Source: Polytrichum commune
Taxonomy: Eukaryota > Streptophyta > Polytrichopsida > Polytrichales > Polytrichaceae
DNA length: 64,000 nucleotides
Assembly (NCBI GenBank): GCA_950295325.1
Contig: OX485805.1
Span: forward strand, 45,034,758-45,098,757
Direction: 5' to 3'
Shown: positions 24,989 to 37,693 of the stretch, piece after piece
Layout: every line of letters begins with the position of its first letter
Numbering within the stretch: the first letter of the stretch is position 1
Position numbers and translations under genes: made by a program
The notes under the pieces: model-generated
Told to the model about the DNA's origin: nothing
The model's database searches: none
What the model saw: only the letters and a program-made list of their open reading frames with translations

Positions 24989-25455
24989 TAAGTGGGTGAC
25001 CCGTACCGCCTTCCGGATTGTCCCGTTCAAAAGCGGTGGGACCTCTTCAGAAGATCGGATTGGCGTAAGTCCGGGTTCCTCCCGGAATTCACCCAGTCCT
25101 CCCAGCGGGTATCCCACCTAAACGTTACCCAGACATCCGGAACAGCGAGGTTTCCTTCCCACTACACTTCCGGAGATAACCTCTGATGCGGAATCCCAGC
25201 CGTTCTAGTCATTCCCTCCTCCATCTGACGGATTGATCCGGCTGCTTCTACCCTGGGACTCTACTCAATCTGAGATAACTGGGCGATCCGTACCACTTTC
25301 CGGATTGGTCCGCCTAAGGGCGGTGGGACCTCTTCAGAAGCTCGGACGGCGTGAACCCGGATCCCTTCCGGAGTTCACCCAATCCTCCCAGCGGCTATCC
25401 CACCTAGACGTTACTCAACCATCCGGAACAGTGAGGTTTCCCTCCCACTACACGC
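24989..25455. repeat. Direct duplication of a 180-bp block
   Basis: About 24989-25175 and 25275-25455 align along their length, sharing ccgtacc, ttccggattg, gcggtgggacctcttcagaag, ttcacccaatcctcccagcgg and catccggaacag-gaggtttcc, with about 285 bp offset and moderate divergence. Confidence 0.8.
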
Positions 25456-25920
25456 AAAGAGGATCCGCAAGGCAGCAGCTAGAACTAATCCGGGTCCCCC
25501 TTCTCCTATGTTCTATCCGGAACTCCTACCCCTCATGCTCTCTTTCTCTCTCCGCTTACGATTTCTAAACCATTCAAACACACAGCCAATCAATGGAGAC
25601 CAAAGAGGTGGAGAACCAAACAACGAGAGAGTTTATTAGAGTTGGAGTACTCGGAATACAACAAGGGAGGGGAACCCCCCCTTCAGCTCCTTATTCAGCC
25701 TTAAGTAGAGGCTCAAAAATCCCTAAATTGAAGGTGGCGGCCCAGGCGGCCGCCTCTACGAAAAACCCTAACTGCTTCCGGCTCCCCGGATTTCCCGGGT
25801 CAAGATCCGGATTTTCCGCTGACAAAACCCAAGGGAAAATTACACTCCTGTGCTTCAAAAATCCCTATGTCCTACCTATCTATTTCTATTCTCCCTAACT
25901 AATCTGCCTGCCACCCTAAG

Positions 25921-27964
25921 CTAAGAAGAGCGGTGCTTCTTCTGAGCTGCTCCCTCCTTCTGATGGCTGCCGAGGCCGCTGACGGCGGATGAACCCCCTC
26001 CCGGTGATGCCTTCTGCAATCTCGTTAGCATCCTCCTCATGTTTGGAGAAGGGGCGACCTCATCCTCCGAATCCCCTGCTCCCTCTGCCCGTGGTGTTCC
26101 GGAACCTGGTGTTCCGGAAACTGTGCTTCCCTTCCGGATGCTTCGGAGCGGGGACGGATCGCTCCCGGTGTGCTGTTCCGGGTTTTGCCCACCCGAGGTC
26201 GAGGTGGTCCGCGGATCCCTGCTGGAAGCCGCCCGTGAGGGTGGCGGCGGAAACGTACTCGCCAGTGGGCCATCCGGAGGAGACAACGGCGAGGCTTGGG
26301 TCATATGGGTCTTACCCTTACTCGGAGTCGTCTGTGGATCCGGAGTTCGGTGCCGGATGGGAGTCCTAGCTCTGTCCGGAGTCCGGGATCGATCTGAGTT
26401 CCGCGGGATAGGGGACTGGCCTCGTCCGGACCTCACAGACCCGGTACTCTTCCGCCTTACCTCGGGAGAGCGGGTCCTTTCTGGGGCTCTACCAGAACTG
26501 GCAGGCCGAGAGTCGTCTCCCTGCTGGCTGGGTCCTGCGGTCGTTGGCGGATTCTGTACCAGGGCGACCTCCCCAACCACCTCGTAGAGGGTTCCGGTTG
26601 GGGACCCAGGCGGGCCCGGATAGAGTACCCGCCTGGGTGTTCCGCCTGGCGGAACCACCTTCTGGATTTCCGCCAAGAGATCCTTCATCATTCATGAGTA
26701 TTTCACGAGAATGGGAAGGACCTGTCTAGCGGACGCCGGTTCTCTTGCCTCCATCATCCGGTCGTAGAGGTGCGCCTTGTTGACGATCTCTGCCGGATGC
26801 CCCACCAGCTCCCGGATCCGGTTGAAGACCACCACTTGCTCTGCGTGGTACTTCCGGATTTCCTCGCTCTTCTGACTCAGCTCCTGAGTCATGGCTGCTA
26901 CCTGCGCGCTGAGGTGGGCATTCTCCGTCTTTGCCTGTTCGAGCTCCTTCCGGTCCGCCCTCTTGGCCAATTCCCGGAGAATATTTCCGGGCCCGCAGTT
27001 ATCTAAGGCCTGGTTCGCTCCCTGGGCGATATGCTCCAGTCGGAAGTACTGGGTTTGCAGGTCCTCCAACCCCTCCTGCACCCGCTTGAAGGGATTTTCC
27101 GGAAAATCCCACGCGGAAAGGTCCACGTTCCGCCACGTGGCTTCTCGACTGGGTCCGGCTTCCGGTTGCTGAAGAGGGGGAGGAGAGATTTGCCGCGGGC
27201 GGGCTGGCGGACTTCCGGGTGAAGAGGGTGGCGCTTCCGGAACTATGGGGTCGCTGGAGGTCTCCATCTCGAGGTCTCCAACCTCCGGATGGAGCTTGTA
27301 TGTGACCTCATCCGCCGCTATCGTAAGCATGTCCTCCTCTTTGGCCGTGATGCAGTCGAAGTGCTGGTAGAGGTGTAGGATGAAGGGAGAAAGGAAGGAG
27401 GGCTCGTCCTACGACCTCGTGAATTATCAACCCCCAATTCACAGGCCGGACCCCGGACATAGCTCCAAACAGGGTGTTAGCCATGGTCAGGCTGATCCGT
27501 TTGGGCTTGTCCGGATTAAGAATGGGTAGGAGGAATTCTAACACTCTCCTCTCTCTCAGGTTCCGGCAGTTCCCGGGATGGAATCCATCCTTCGGATCCG
27601 CGTCTCCCCGGAACTTTCCGGCAAACAATCCATCCCGGCGGCCGGCCCACCCCTCTGTAACTCCCCGAGGGAACCCGTATACCCTATTCCAGATGTCCGG
27701 GGTCCAACTATCCGGATCTCCCCTCTTTGTCCCCCACCACTGATTCCCTCTCTCAAATTTAAACTCTCGGAGGGTATCTTCCGCTCGGAGGTTCCAGGGT
27801 TTGGTGAGCAATCCCTCACACCCCATGACCCGGAGATCCTCCGCTAGCTCATGCAATTCCCCATCCTCCCTCGGAATTGCAGGGATGAGGGCTTTGAGCG
27901 GAATGGGAATGGGGTCCCTCCGATCCTCCTCCCGTGCTTCCGGCATTATTCTCTCTTTGCTCAC
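25921..27964 (-). pseudogene. Gag-like structural gene of a retroelement, broken
   Basis: Read from an ATG at 27964. The first part (27964 to about 27400) has a conserved-looking core (GFHPGNCRNLRERRVLEFLL, then VNWGLIIHEVV) that I associate with repeat-borne gag-like proteins in bryophyte genomes, from memory only. A one-base frameshift near 27395 (ctttctcccttc) moves into the frame running 27330-25921. The middle (about 27000-26800) is a coiled coil (ELEQAKTENAHLSAQ). An in-frame TGA at 26692-26694 precedes an S/R/P-rich basic tail (RTRSPEVRRKS) ending at 25921. No zinc knuckle, protease or reverse transcriptase follows, so the element is probably non-autonomous. With the two lesions, about 680 codons are recognisable. 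It could instead be a host-derived gene, but the setting argues for a TE. Confidence 0.55.
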
Positions 27965-28800
27965 CCTCTGTCCCGCTACAGATTATCTCTTCTCTCCTCT
28001 CTGGATTCCCTCTCGTCCGTTAATTGCGATGGAGTTCCGGCAAACCAACTGCCGGTAACTCGAAATTGCAGAGTCCCAGCAATCCAACTGCTGGCGGCTC
28101 GAAAAACAACCTCACCACTCGTTCACTCAGCAAAACTTGTCTCTTGCGAAAAAGTGGGGAGAAGAAGGGAGGGTCCCTTAAATCTCCTTCCTCTCTCTTC
28201 GCTCCCATGTTGACCGTTCGGGTTAACGGAAAACGGTTGCCAACCATTTTCCGTTGGTGGGCCAACGGTCTTCCCTCCAATCGTCACCAATCCGTTCCAA
28301 CCGCCATTCTCCACGGGCTCTTCCCCTTCCGGACCATTGGAAGAACGTGGCGTAACCGTTACTTAGTCCGGACCAGCGGTCCGGACCATCATCCATCGGT
28401 CCCCCTAATCCAATCCGCCGGACCAGCGGTAGTACCTCTTTTTATCATTTTTAAAAGTACTAGGCGGACCTAGAACGTCCTATTTCCTAGTGCACTTAAT
28501 TTATCCTAATAACCCCTATGGTTCTCACAAGAGCAGGGTAAAATACGGAAAGCGGATCCGTATTTCCGTATTTCCGTATTTTTGTAGAATATTGGCCTCC
28601 CACACCTGAGGCTCCCAGTGTCCTAGAATTCGGCAGGGTTTCGCCCTCTGCCGCAGACCTTCTGTGTTCGGTGAGGAGAGAGAGAGAGCGCTCCCTCGGA
28701 GCTCTCCCGAGACCCCTCTGCGTTTTCCGGAAATCTAGCAACTGCCAAATCCTAACATGGAGGGACCCCCCCTTAACGAACATCACCCTACCTTAAACAA

Positions 28801-31800
28801 ACAATCATCATTGACCTAAGCCGCTTCAACCTAATGGCCACTCAACCTAAGTAGACTAAATACTTGTTTTTAATCTTTTTCTTTAATTGCACATGGTCAC
28901 ACCACTTTAATTCTAATCTAACTAAGCTTTTGGTTCTTCAATCCTTCCTAACTTCTAAACCACTCAAACAATTGCCAATCCTAATGTTTTGTGCTTTTTA
29001 AAGTTTAAATTAAATAGTGGGCACGAATTCGGGCTCACAATGGTTGGTACGCACAGTGAAGAATATGATATAACTTAGTTGGTAAATAATGATTATATCA
29101 GTATAAAGTTATGGCAATGAGTAGCTCCAAATGGTAACATTGGCACACTAATTAGACAAAAGGTGTACATGGGGGCATGGGGGCATCGTGGCGGGTCATT
29201 GGGGGGGGGGGGGTTTATGACCATGATCATGGGCATGGGCATACATTCGTATGGTAGGTAAACACCGGCATGGGTGCAAAATGTTTGGTTCATCCGGAAT
29301 ATTAATTTATATGCACGAGTGCAATGGATTGGAGCGGCATGGGTTCAAGCTAGTATCATTCATGTGTACTCATAATTGGATGGAGACTAGGTCTAAATGC
29401 TCCCATTGGTCTAGACCTTGTGACTTGTAGTTGTAAATTTGATACCCTCACCCATACATGATTGACTCTTGTGTTTGATATATCATGTGTTGTCATCCAT
29501 ATGGCCATTCTATTTTGTCCTTAGTATCTTATACATTGTAGAAGGCTCACTATTTCATCTTTACCTATGTCGGAATGTAATTTTCACGTGGGATACAAAT
29601 GGTCTTAGAGATTATGAGCATGACACATGCCAAACATTTAGGGGAAAAATATTATTTTATGACAAAATAAAGAGACATCCATGGTACCATATGATTAAGT
29701 TATTTAAATCAAAGAATCCGACCATGACTGGTGATACGTGAAAGCTTATGAGGTATTTTCAACGGAGTACAATTTAGTCATATTTAGAATATATTATTTA
29801 ACTTAATTTTTATTTTCAATTTATAATATACAATTAGAATCACATCATAATTATACTTCTACACCTATTCACCTAACTATGTAACGGAATCCTTACTACA
29901 GATGCATGAAGACGGTGATCATATTTGTGATGTATCTAGCTTATTCTTATAGCATTTGGAATTAGGAATTTATTTGAAGTACTTATCAATTTATTAGATA
30001 CATAAACTAATTTATGTTTTGCATTATTTGATCTACGATTTATTCATTTGGCATGGGTTACTTTGCACCCCTCACATACTTAATATTGGCTATGGATATA
30101 TGATAGGTGTATGACCATTGCAAAGACGTATCAATTTCCCATTCATGTGTCTGAGTCGAGATTATCTATTGGTCACACAAGTTTGAATTGCCCTTTGGAG
30201 GTCAACCCCATATTCCTAAACCCTAAACCCATGTATCAAGGTGATTCTTTAAATTATAATTGTGGTTCTCAAAACTTCAAATAGTTGCACTTTATTCATA
30301 TATGTGATTGTTTAAAATCAAAACCCGATAAAAAAAAAACCTTCTAAAAAACCATTGGTTCTTTGTCGGATCTTTGAGTTTTTTTTAATAAACAGGGCCA
30401 AAGGTTCATATATTATTAAAAACTCTCAAAACCTCAAAACCTCAGGTTCTTTTCTTCTAGATTTGTTTGTGAAAATTGGAACTGGAAGTTAGTAACAAAA
30501 TCAAATACCCACCCAACATTGGGAAAAACCTCAATGCACACAAATACAAACTAAATTGGATGGAAGACCTCTTTGTTGAGCTCAAATAATAGTGTTTAAC
30601 TCAACATGATCATATGCATGACATAAACATGAGGGTATGATCTAAATCCATAGCACAAAATTGGACTCTCAACCACAAAAGAACCTTAAGCCGCAAGATT
30701 ACCCTAACCCAACAACCAAGCTCTCAGTGACAATAAAACCTCCAGCCGCTCCAATAATCTAAACCAAAATCAGAATTCTTTCTCATAGCAAATCCTATGG
30801 CAACACCAACAATCTCAAGCAAAACAAAACCCACAGCCACAACGTAGGGAGAACTTGGAAACCCTACAAAAGACGTTGACAACTGAACCCTTGTCATCCC
30901 TTTGTAGGTCCAAAATGAACATAAATTTCATCAATTAATTTCAATTCAACCCATTTATATTTCACCAATTTTTTTCCTTCTCTAACATCATAACATTAAA
31001 TAACAAGAGCAAAGGTAGCGCTAGGTTTGAGTTTTACTTAGGCTATATTTAATTTATTTGGGTAGTTACTTTCAATGCTTAGAATTAATTATGTCGGTTT
31101 CTAGGACAAAACTAGTGCTAAGTGGTGGTTAAGGTTCTAATCTAGGCTAATTACGATCTAAAAAAAATCTAAATAGCTATAAAGCAATGAGAAAGTTGGC
31201 GAGGTCAAAAAGGTGGTTGCACTTTTTGGAAAATTCTCCCGATACCTGCATTGGGAACCTCTTTGATACCTTTTTGAAGCTATTATATTTGATTAATTAT
31301 CCATTCATTCACCTTTGCTTTGCAAACTCTTCCCTTCTTGTTAAGGTAATATTGCGGGTACTCAAAGGGTACCCTCCTAGCATTGCTACTTAATGTTATG
31401 AATCATTATTGGAGAACATGTATTGCTTCTAAGGAAAATATAATATTCCCACATACTTGCACCTCTATTTTAATTATAATTCATTTTTTCCATTTTGGAA
31501 TACCCTTGATTTTTCTAAATGATTTTCAAAAATTTATCCATATGTATTATGTGTCACTTTGTAGTTGTTTCCATGTTGTTTTGTAGGTTAGAGGCTCTAA
31601 ATTATTTTAGTGAGGTTGATTGGGGATGGATAGAAAACAAACCTAAAGGAGTCATTATTTTATTATCATAACATTAAGTAGCAAGCCCAGAGTGACCTTC
31701 TCAAAAGAACATCAAACCAATGCGTGCTAGTTTGATGTTCTTTTAAGAGCAAAGGTAGCACTAAGTTTGAGTTTTACATAATGCTTAGAATTAATTATGT

Positions 31801-34150
31801 CAGTGTTTGGGACAATACAAATGCCAAGTGGTGGTAAAGGTTCTAATCTACGCTAAATTGCGATCTAAACAAATCTAAATAGCTATAAAGCAACGGGAAA
31901 GTTGGTGAACTCATAAAAGTAGTTGCACTTTTTGGAAAAGTCTCCCAACACCCGCATTGGAAACCTCTTTGATACCTTTTCGAAGCTTTTATATTTGATT
32001 AATTATTTATTCATTCACCCTTGCTTTGCAAACACTTCCCTTCTTATTGAGGTAAATTTGTGGGTACTCAAAAGGTATCCTCTTAGCATTGCTACTTAAT
32101 GTTATGATTCCCCTACTTAGGTAGGCGTTGCAATGGCAATTAATGTTAATTATTTTTGAAATTTCCATGTTAACGTTTTTTTTTGGCCATGTACATAGCA
32201 CAAATCAGAAGTATAGGAATTACAAAACAAAGGAAGGATTGCTTGATGTATGAGATATTTTCCAATGAAAATTTGGAGTACCTTATAAATCCATATGGAT
32301 CAATTCCAGTAATACCTTGGATTCTTATATTACCAAATACATGGTACATGTACTTCAGTCTTCATGTCCCAATACATATATTCCATCATATTAGATGTAT
32401 TTGTACTCCAAATACATGATTGAGCACAATAGCACTACATAATTTTTGGTATTTAGCGTCGCATGTGTAATAGCATGACTTCCCCTATTTTGAGGCATAT
32501 GCTCAGATAAACTTATGATCGACAACTTCATCACAAGGGTCACCTCATGACACTTGGAGTTCAAGTGCGCTTACTAATATATTGGCATGAGTATGTTCAA
32601 TAGTGTTATGAGGTGTATGCTTATGTTACATAATGGTTTACAAGTTGACTAAAGTGTACACAAATGACACTTGGCATTAGTATGCTCAAAAATATCTTTC
32701 TCTTGCATACTAAAATGCAAAACTATCATCTCAAGTATTCCAAAGTGCTATGTTAAATGTCATAATGTTTTCTCATCTAATAAAGTTACTTATGATGACA
32801 AATAGTAATAATATTGGCAATTAGTGGACATAACATTTTGAAACCTCTAGACATCTAGTTTAGGCCCTTTGCAAATAGTGTCTATGACACTAAATACCAT
32901 AAATGATGTGCAATGATTAACCTACAATATAGTAATAGTAAATTGTAATAAGATAGTATCACTGGGTATATTTAGATGTCATTAGGTAATTTCTAAATGA
33001 TATATCTAGATTAATAAACCTCAATCAGTTAATAAGTCTTAATCTATTATACATATGTGTAGATATACAATATAGATTTGTGCATGATGCAAAGTATGCT
33101 TGCATACATGCTTGAGGTTTGTGGCATGTATGTAAACTCATCCATTATGGATGAGAGAAATCCAAAAAAAGCATGTCCCCTATAGGTTGAGGGTCAATTC
33201 ATTCCCACTAGACTTCATCAAACTAATTTTGGGTTCTTGATGCCATTTTCATAACCAACAAAAAATAAAACATTTATCAGCTACCTAAAATTGGAAATAA
33301 TGTAATGACATGGAACACCATCCTAGGGCTTTGGTTTCCAGTGCATTCTACCACTATGGACCATTCAATCGTAGTGGGATATTTAGGTGAACCGTAATAG
33401 ATTACTTTGCAGTGCATGACCCTACCAAATGGAATTTTATATTACTTTTGACAAGCCATGTTGCACAGCCGGTCAAAATAAGGAGCCCTTTCCGATAACG
33501 ATAATTTCAACTAAACGCGTGTGAACTTAAGGGTTTGCCTTTGACTAAGATTTACATGTGCCCATTCATTGTGGTGTTTACCTTTGAAATGATGCAATAT
33601 TCTCTAAGATCCCTTTCACTTTTGTGATTCAATTTAGGAATCACAGAAAGGCAAAGAGCTTGTGGCGAAAAAAAATCAGATCAACTTGAAGATGAAGCAA
33701 TAGAATAATTCATGTTGGTGGCAAAGTCTAAGTAGGCTCTTTTCCTTCGGTTTCTTCCAATTGGTGGTGTGGACTTTGAATACTCAAATCTCATACTTAA
33801 TGGGCTTGAACCTATTGAACCATGTGTGCATGTGGTGTAATCGGTAATTCATACATGCCACATCATCTGTGACATGTCAATTGTAGGGTGACCTTCTAAG
33901 GATTTCCGGTGCACTTTACCACTATGGATCACCTAATGGATGGGATGGCAAATATTGTTCAAGTGATCTACATGCATGCCGTCTTTGGATCAAATCATGA
34001 GATTTGTGAGAATTTTGTCATTGGTGTAGACGCATGTGCACTATAAAAGGACACGATTCTTTCATATCTCGCATTCAATCAAGAGCAACGGAAGATGTTT
34101 GAGACATCTTGCAAAGTGCAACAAAGAAAGCAATATCATCAATTTGATTA
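28801..34150. other. AT-rich gene-free stretch
   Basis: No coding region recognised. It contains a poly-G run (about 29203-29214), two telomere-like CCCTAAA units at about 30214, and the duplicated block listed separately at 31009-32107. Confidence 0.5.
31009..32107. repeat. Pair of about 360-395 bp direct repeats
   Basis: 31009-31404 and 31748-32107 share most of their length: gagcaaaggtagc at the start, ctaaatagctataaagcaa and gttgcactttttggaaaa in the middle, tagcattgctacttaatgtt at the end. The spacer is about 340 bp and contains a perfect 15-bp inverted repeat (31703-31717 with 31730-31744). They could be old LTRs of a very small element or a tandem duplication; no TG..CA ends or target duplication were found. 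Confidence 0.75.
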
Positions 34151-34167
34151 AGGTGTTAGTCTTTGAT

Positions 34168-34200
<33 letters not shown>
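34168..34200. repeat. (ATG)11 microsatellite
   Basis: Eleven uninterrupted ATG triplets. Confidence 0.97.
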
Positions 34201-34361
34201 CTTGGCAAAACATTGGACAATATCATTCTTGTGTTTCTCTAAATTTGTGGCTAGGGCGAACCAACCCGTACATTGGTTCATTGGAGGCAAGGGTTTAGGC
34301 ATCCAACAAGAAACAAGTGTATGAGTTGGTTCGCCCAAATCCTATATTTGGATGCCAAGGC

Positions 34362-34590
34362 CTATGATCGGGACGAACCGGCAATTAGTTACAGATGAAT
34401 CGGTTGAGTGTGAGAAATAACCGGTTGAAGTTCAAAACTGCAAGAAAATTACCATTCATTTTAAAGGAATATATAGAAGAATATACCCTGATTTAATAAA
34501 CTTAAACCGAAGGATGTCAACATGTAACTGGTTGGACTTGCAAACACTAGCATCTCAACCGATTATGCCCCAAAATCTCCCGGATCACTG
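34362..34590. mobile_element. hAT-like MITE, copy 1, 229 bp
   Basis: The ends are a short inverted pair (CTATGATCGGG against ...CCGGATCACTG). The flanks are an 8-bp duplication with one mismatch, gccaaggc (34354-34361) and gccaacgc (34591-34598). Eight bases is the hAT signature. Internally very similar to 36067-36292. Confidence 0.75.
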
Positions 34591-34706
34591 GCCAACGCTT
34601 GAGGCCAGAATGTCGGTTAATCAGATGTTGGTGGGATGACTCGAAGCTCGGGAAAGTGAATGGTCTCAATGGCCTTTGGCCAGTAATGAAGAGCTACATC
34701 ACAAGG

Positions 34707-34866
34707 ACGTACAACAGAGCAATTAATGGAGTATTAATAAGTATACATCTTGCATGCAGCCACAATAGACCAAGCACTCGGAAGCAACGTACAACAGAGC
34801 AATTAATGGAGTATTAATAAGTATACATCTTGCATGCAGCCACAATAGACCAAGCACTCGGAAGCG
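34707..34866. repeat. 80-bp tandem duplication
   Basis: acgtacaacagagcaattaa starts at 34707 and again at 34787; the two 80-bp units are nearly identical, so the duplication is recent. Confidence 0.95.
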
Positions 34867-34916
34867 ACTCCCGAGTAGATATGTACAGACAATTTGGAAG
34901 GAGCACCATAATTTCA

Positions 34917-35945
34917 GGGCGGACGTTCAAGCTCTCCTTATGAGCTTTTTGGGGAGGTAGATCCGGGCAGGGGTAGGCCCCCAAAAAGAAATCGAGATTT
35001 TCCGGACCCGACCGAAATTTTTTGTCCGTTTCGCCCGACTTCGAAAAAACCATTGTCCTTGCATTCTTGAAGTCCACTTATCCACAAATCTGACATATTG
35101 AGTGCACTTCACCTTTAAGGTCCAAAACCCAATATATTTGTTCACTTCCATTGAGTAAATGAGCAATTCACCGGGATTTTATTTTCGATGTGCAACCGTC
35201 AATAAAGCATGTAATCAACTTGGAAGCCAAAAACATCACAAAACCCTCATTAGCATTGAGGTTATAATTTTTGTGACTTACCATGGAAAGGGTCATTGTC
35301 ATTTTAAAATGGAACTAAAATTAATGTTTTTATTTATTTTAAAGTACGTTTATTCTATAATAGTTTAAGGTAATACCTTCTACTTTCACAAGGTATTCAT
35401 ACACATTTTAACTAATTAAGTGTGGTTGAATATAATTAAGTCTAATTAATCCTAATTAAACTAAATTAAATCAAGAGGTATGCTAACAAAATTAATTAAG
35501 CCTAATTAATTATATAATAACAAACTGGAATTAATCACAATTAATTCAGATATGAGGAATGATGTGCTTAATTACACTTGTTTCGAATGTGTATGTATAC
35601 TTGTAGAAACCTAGGCCTAGCGCTCAATTACCTTCTAATACGGTTATTTAGACTTAATTACATTCAATCACACTTAATTAGTTGAAATGTGTATGCATAC
35701 TTTGTGAGAGTAGAAGGTATTAACCTGAACTATTATAAAATAAACATACAAGAAATAAAAGATTATTTGAAGTCCCATTTTGAAGTTCCATTTAGAATGA
35801 CAAAGACCCTTTCAATGGTAAGTCACAAAAATTATGACCCCAATGCTAATGAGGGTTTTGTAATATTTTCGACTTCCAAGTTAATTACATGCTTTATTGA
35901 CGATTTCACTTCCGGAATGAAATCCCAGTCAATGGTTACTTTATT
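34917..35945. mobile_element. Foldback element with long TIRs, copy 2 (right arm truncated)
   Basis: The left arm aligns with the left arm at 22329-22680 (ggcggacgttcaag, cccgaccgaaat, atattgagtgcacttcacc, tgacttaccat). The right arm, about 35680-35945, is the inverse of about 35160-35420 only, so about 240 bp of its outer end are missing. The core has attaattaag runs. Confidence 0.75.
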
Positions 35946-36066
35946 AAGTGGAAGTACAAGGAAGAATACGGAGTATTGGAATATTTAGTGTACAGCTTGC
36001 AGTCACAACAGACAAAGGATTCTGAACCGAATCCCCATTAGATACGTACAGACACTTTGGGAGGAG

Positions 36067-36292
36067 CAATGATCGGGGAGAACCGGCAGTTAGTTACAAA
36101 TGAACCGGTTGAGTTTGAGAAATAACCGGTTGAAGTTCAAGGCTGCAGGAAATTTACCGATCATTTTAGAGGATTTTATGGAATATACCCCAATTTAATA
36201 AAGGAAAACCGGAGGATGTCAACATGTAACCGGTTGGACTTGCAAACACTAGGATCTCAACCGATTATGCCCAAAAATCTCCCTGATCACTG
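36067..36292. mobile_element. hAT-like MITE, copy 2, 226 bp
   Basis: Ends CAATGATCGGGGAGA and TCTCCCTGATCACTG. Flanking 8-bp duplication with one mismatch, gggaggag (36059-36066) and gggacgag (36293-36300). It sits inside another dispersed repeat that is uninterrupted at about 39109 (ttgggaggagcaccagaaattc). Confidence 0.8.
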
Positions 36293-37693
36293 GGGACGAG
36301 CAGTGGAGCACCATAAATTCAGTCCAAGGTCCGGGTGTCGATCTTTAGGGACCTGGACTTTGGAATCCATGACGGTAGGGCCAGGGCTAGATGCCCAACC
36401 CTCAGGAAATTCAAAAGCAGAACAGTGCAACTACGGCAGAGCTCGAGTAAATACAGATATAATATTTAGGACAGGTAGAGCTAAAGTAGAGAGAAGCTTC
36501 CCACAAATTCGGGCCCTGAGGTATCACCGAGTGCCGGTGACCGCATCTTACGAAAATCTGGCAATGATCCTGGCAAGGAAATGCACTCTGCGCCCAACTT
36601 CTTCTTCCCCGCCATAGCCACCTTCCTCTTGTGCTGCCGTCTCTCATGCTACTACTCTCTGAGCTCCCTCTCCTTGTGCTTCCCTGCACTCCAAGTGGGA
36701 GGAATTCGTGTTCTTTCCCGCCCGATTGACAACCAGAAGGTTGTCAATTAGCGTCAGTCGTTGTTTCACAATCCGTTGAGTTTGTTAATATGGGTGCGTT
36801 CAGCTCGCGTCTGTACGTCCTGCTAGAATTCTCACTATTGAATTTCTCCATACAGATCCAAGACCCCGAATACACATGATGAAATAACATCTCCACTGCC
36901 AGCCGTGACCACGCAACGGAATTGGGTTGGTGAGTCTTTTGAAATGAGTGGTTGTTCTTTGGAATCTCTGCGCTGGGTGTTGAAAGATGACGGTTCGTGA
37001 GGATGACGAGGGGGAATCTGGAGGGCGATAGATCTCAAGACACACATATCCGGCTTCTTACATAGGTATGCGTAACCCCTTCCTATTTGAAAATTGCATG
37101 ACTTTCTCTCCATATTAGTTTGTTCAAATCCTTTTGCATGCTGGTAGAATGATTTGGGGAGTTAGTTTTGAAGCTCATCACAAGTGCACATTGGAGTTTC
37201 AGGTAGGGGCCCAACTCAAAGAGATGGGTGTCTAGCAATGGTCATGACGATAGTCACCAATGAAAAAAACCCACTCTATTGTAGCCCCCTCCTTCCCTGC
37301 CATAGCCACCCTTAGCTACTCCTGCCGCTAGCTCTCGTCGTCCGACATAGCTCGCTCTTGCGATCAACCAATTAGCACGACTTTGTGATACTGGACAGGA
37401 AGCACATGATGAGTGATGCAAGTTGTGGTTAAGAATTGGTTAGTTCGTGTGGAATAGTGTAAATTGAGTTCCGACTCTATTCATTTCTTGGTTCAAGTCC
37501 ATTGGCTCCACACATCCTGCAGTGTCATGTACCAATTTGTTGTCTGTTTTCATGTGAGAGATTTTATTTTGAATCAATTCTAGAGTTGGAGGATCTTAAA
37601 TTTCATGAGAAGCAAGTTCAAATATATTTTGGATTCGGTGGTTTCAAATATGTTGATATGGACTCTGGCAAGCTTATGCCTATAGGTGTCTAA

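Larger units (their letters stand above)
24480..28800 (-). mobile_element. GC-rich, CCGG-dense element with a gag-like gene (borders unclear)
   Basis: Composition switches abruptly from AT-rich to GC-rich near 24480 and back near 28800. The words TCCGGA/CCGGAT recur throughout, coding and non-coding alike; I count roughly 25 CCGG in the first kilobase. The only gene-like content is the minus-strand gag-like pseudogene (25921-27964). A 180-bp block is duplicated at 24989-25455. I found no LTR pair or TIR by eye, so the class (most likely a non-autonomous LTR retrotransposon) is inferred. Confidence 0.5.

Noticed and set aside
24550-26590. Several plus-strand frames of 60-180 codons in the CCGG-rich region
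   Set aside because: Antisense or non-coding shadows; proline/serine/glycine-rich peptides reflecting composition.
29203-29214. Poly-G run and the poly-C run at about 56128-56141 as G-quadruplex sites
   Set aside because: Single homopolymers, prone to sequencing error; no supporting context.
37489-37499. B-box-like GGTTCAAGTCC, possible tRNA or SINE
   Set aside because: No A-box at the right distance, no acceptor pairing, no tail or target duplication.
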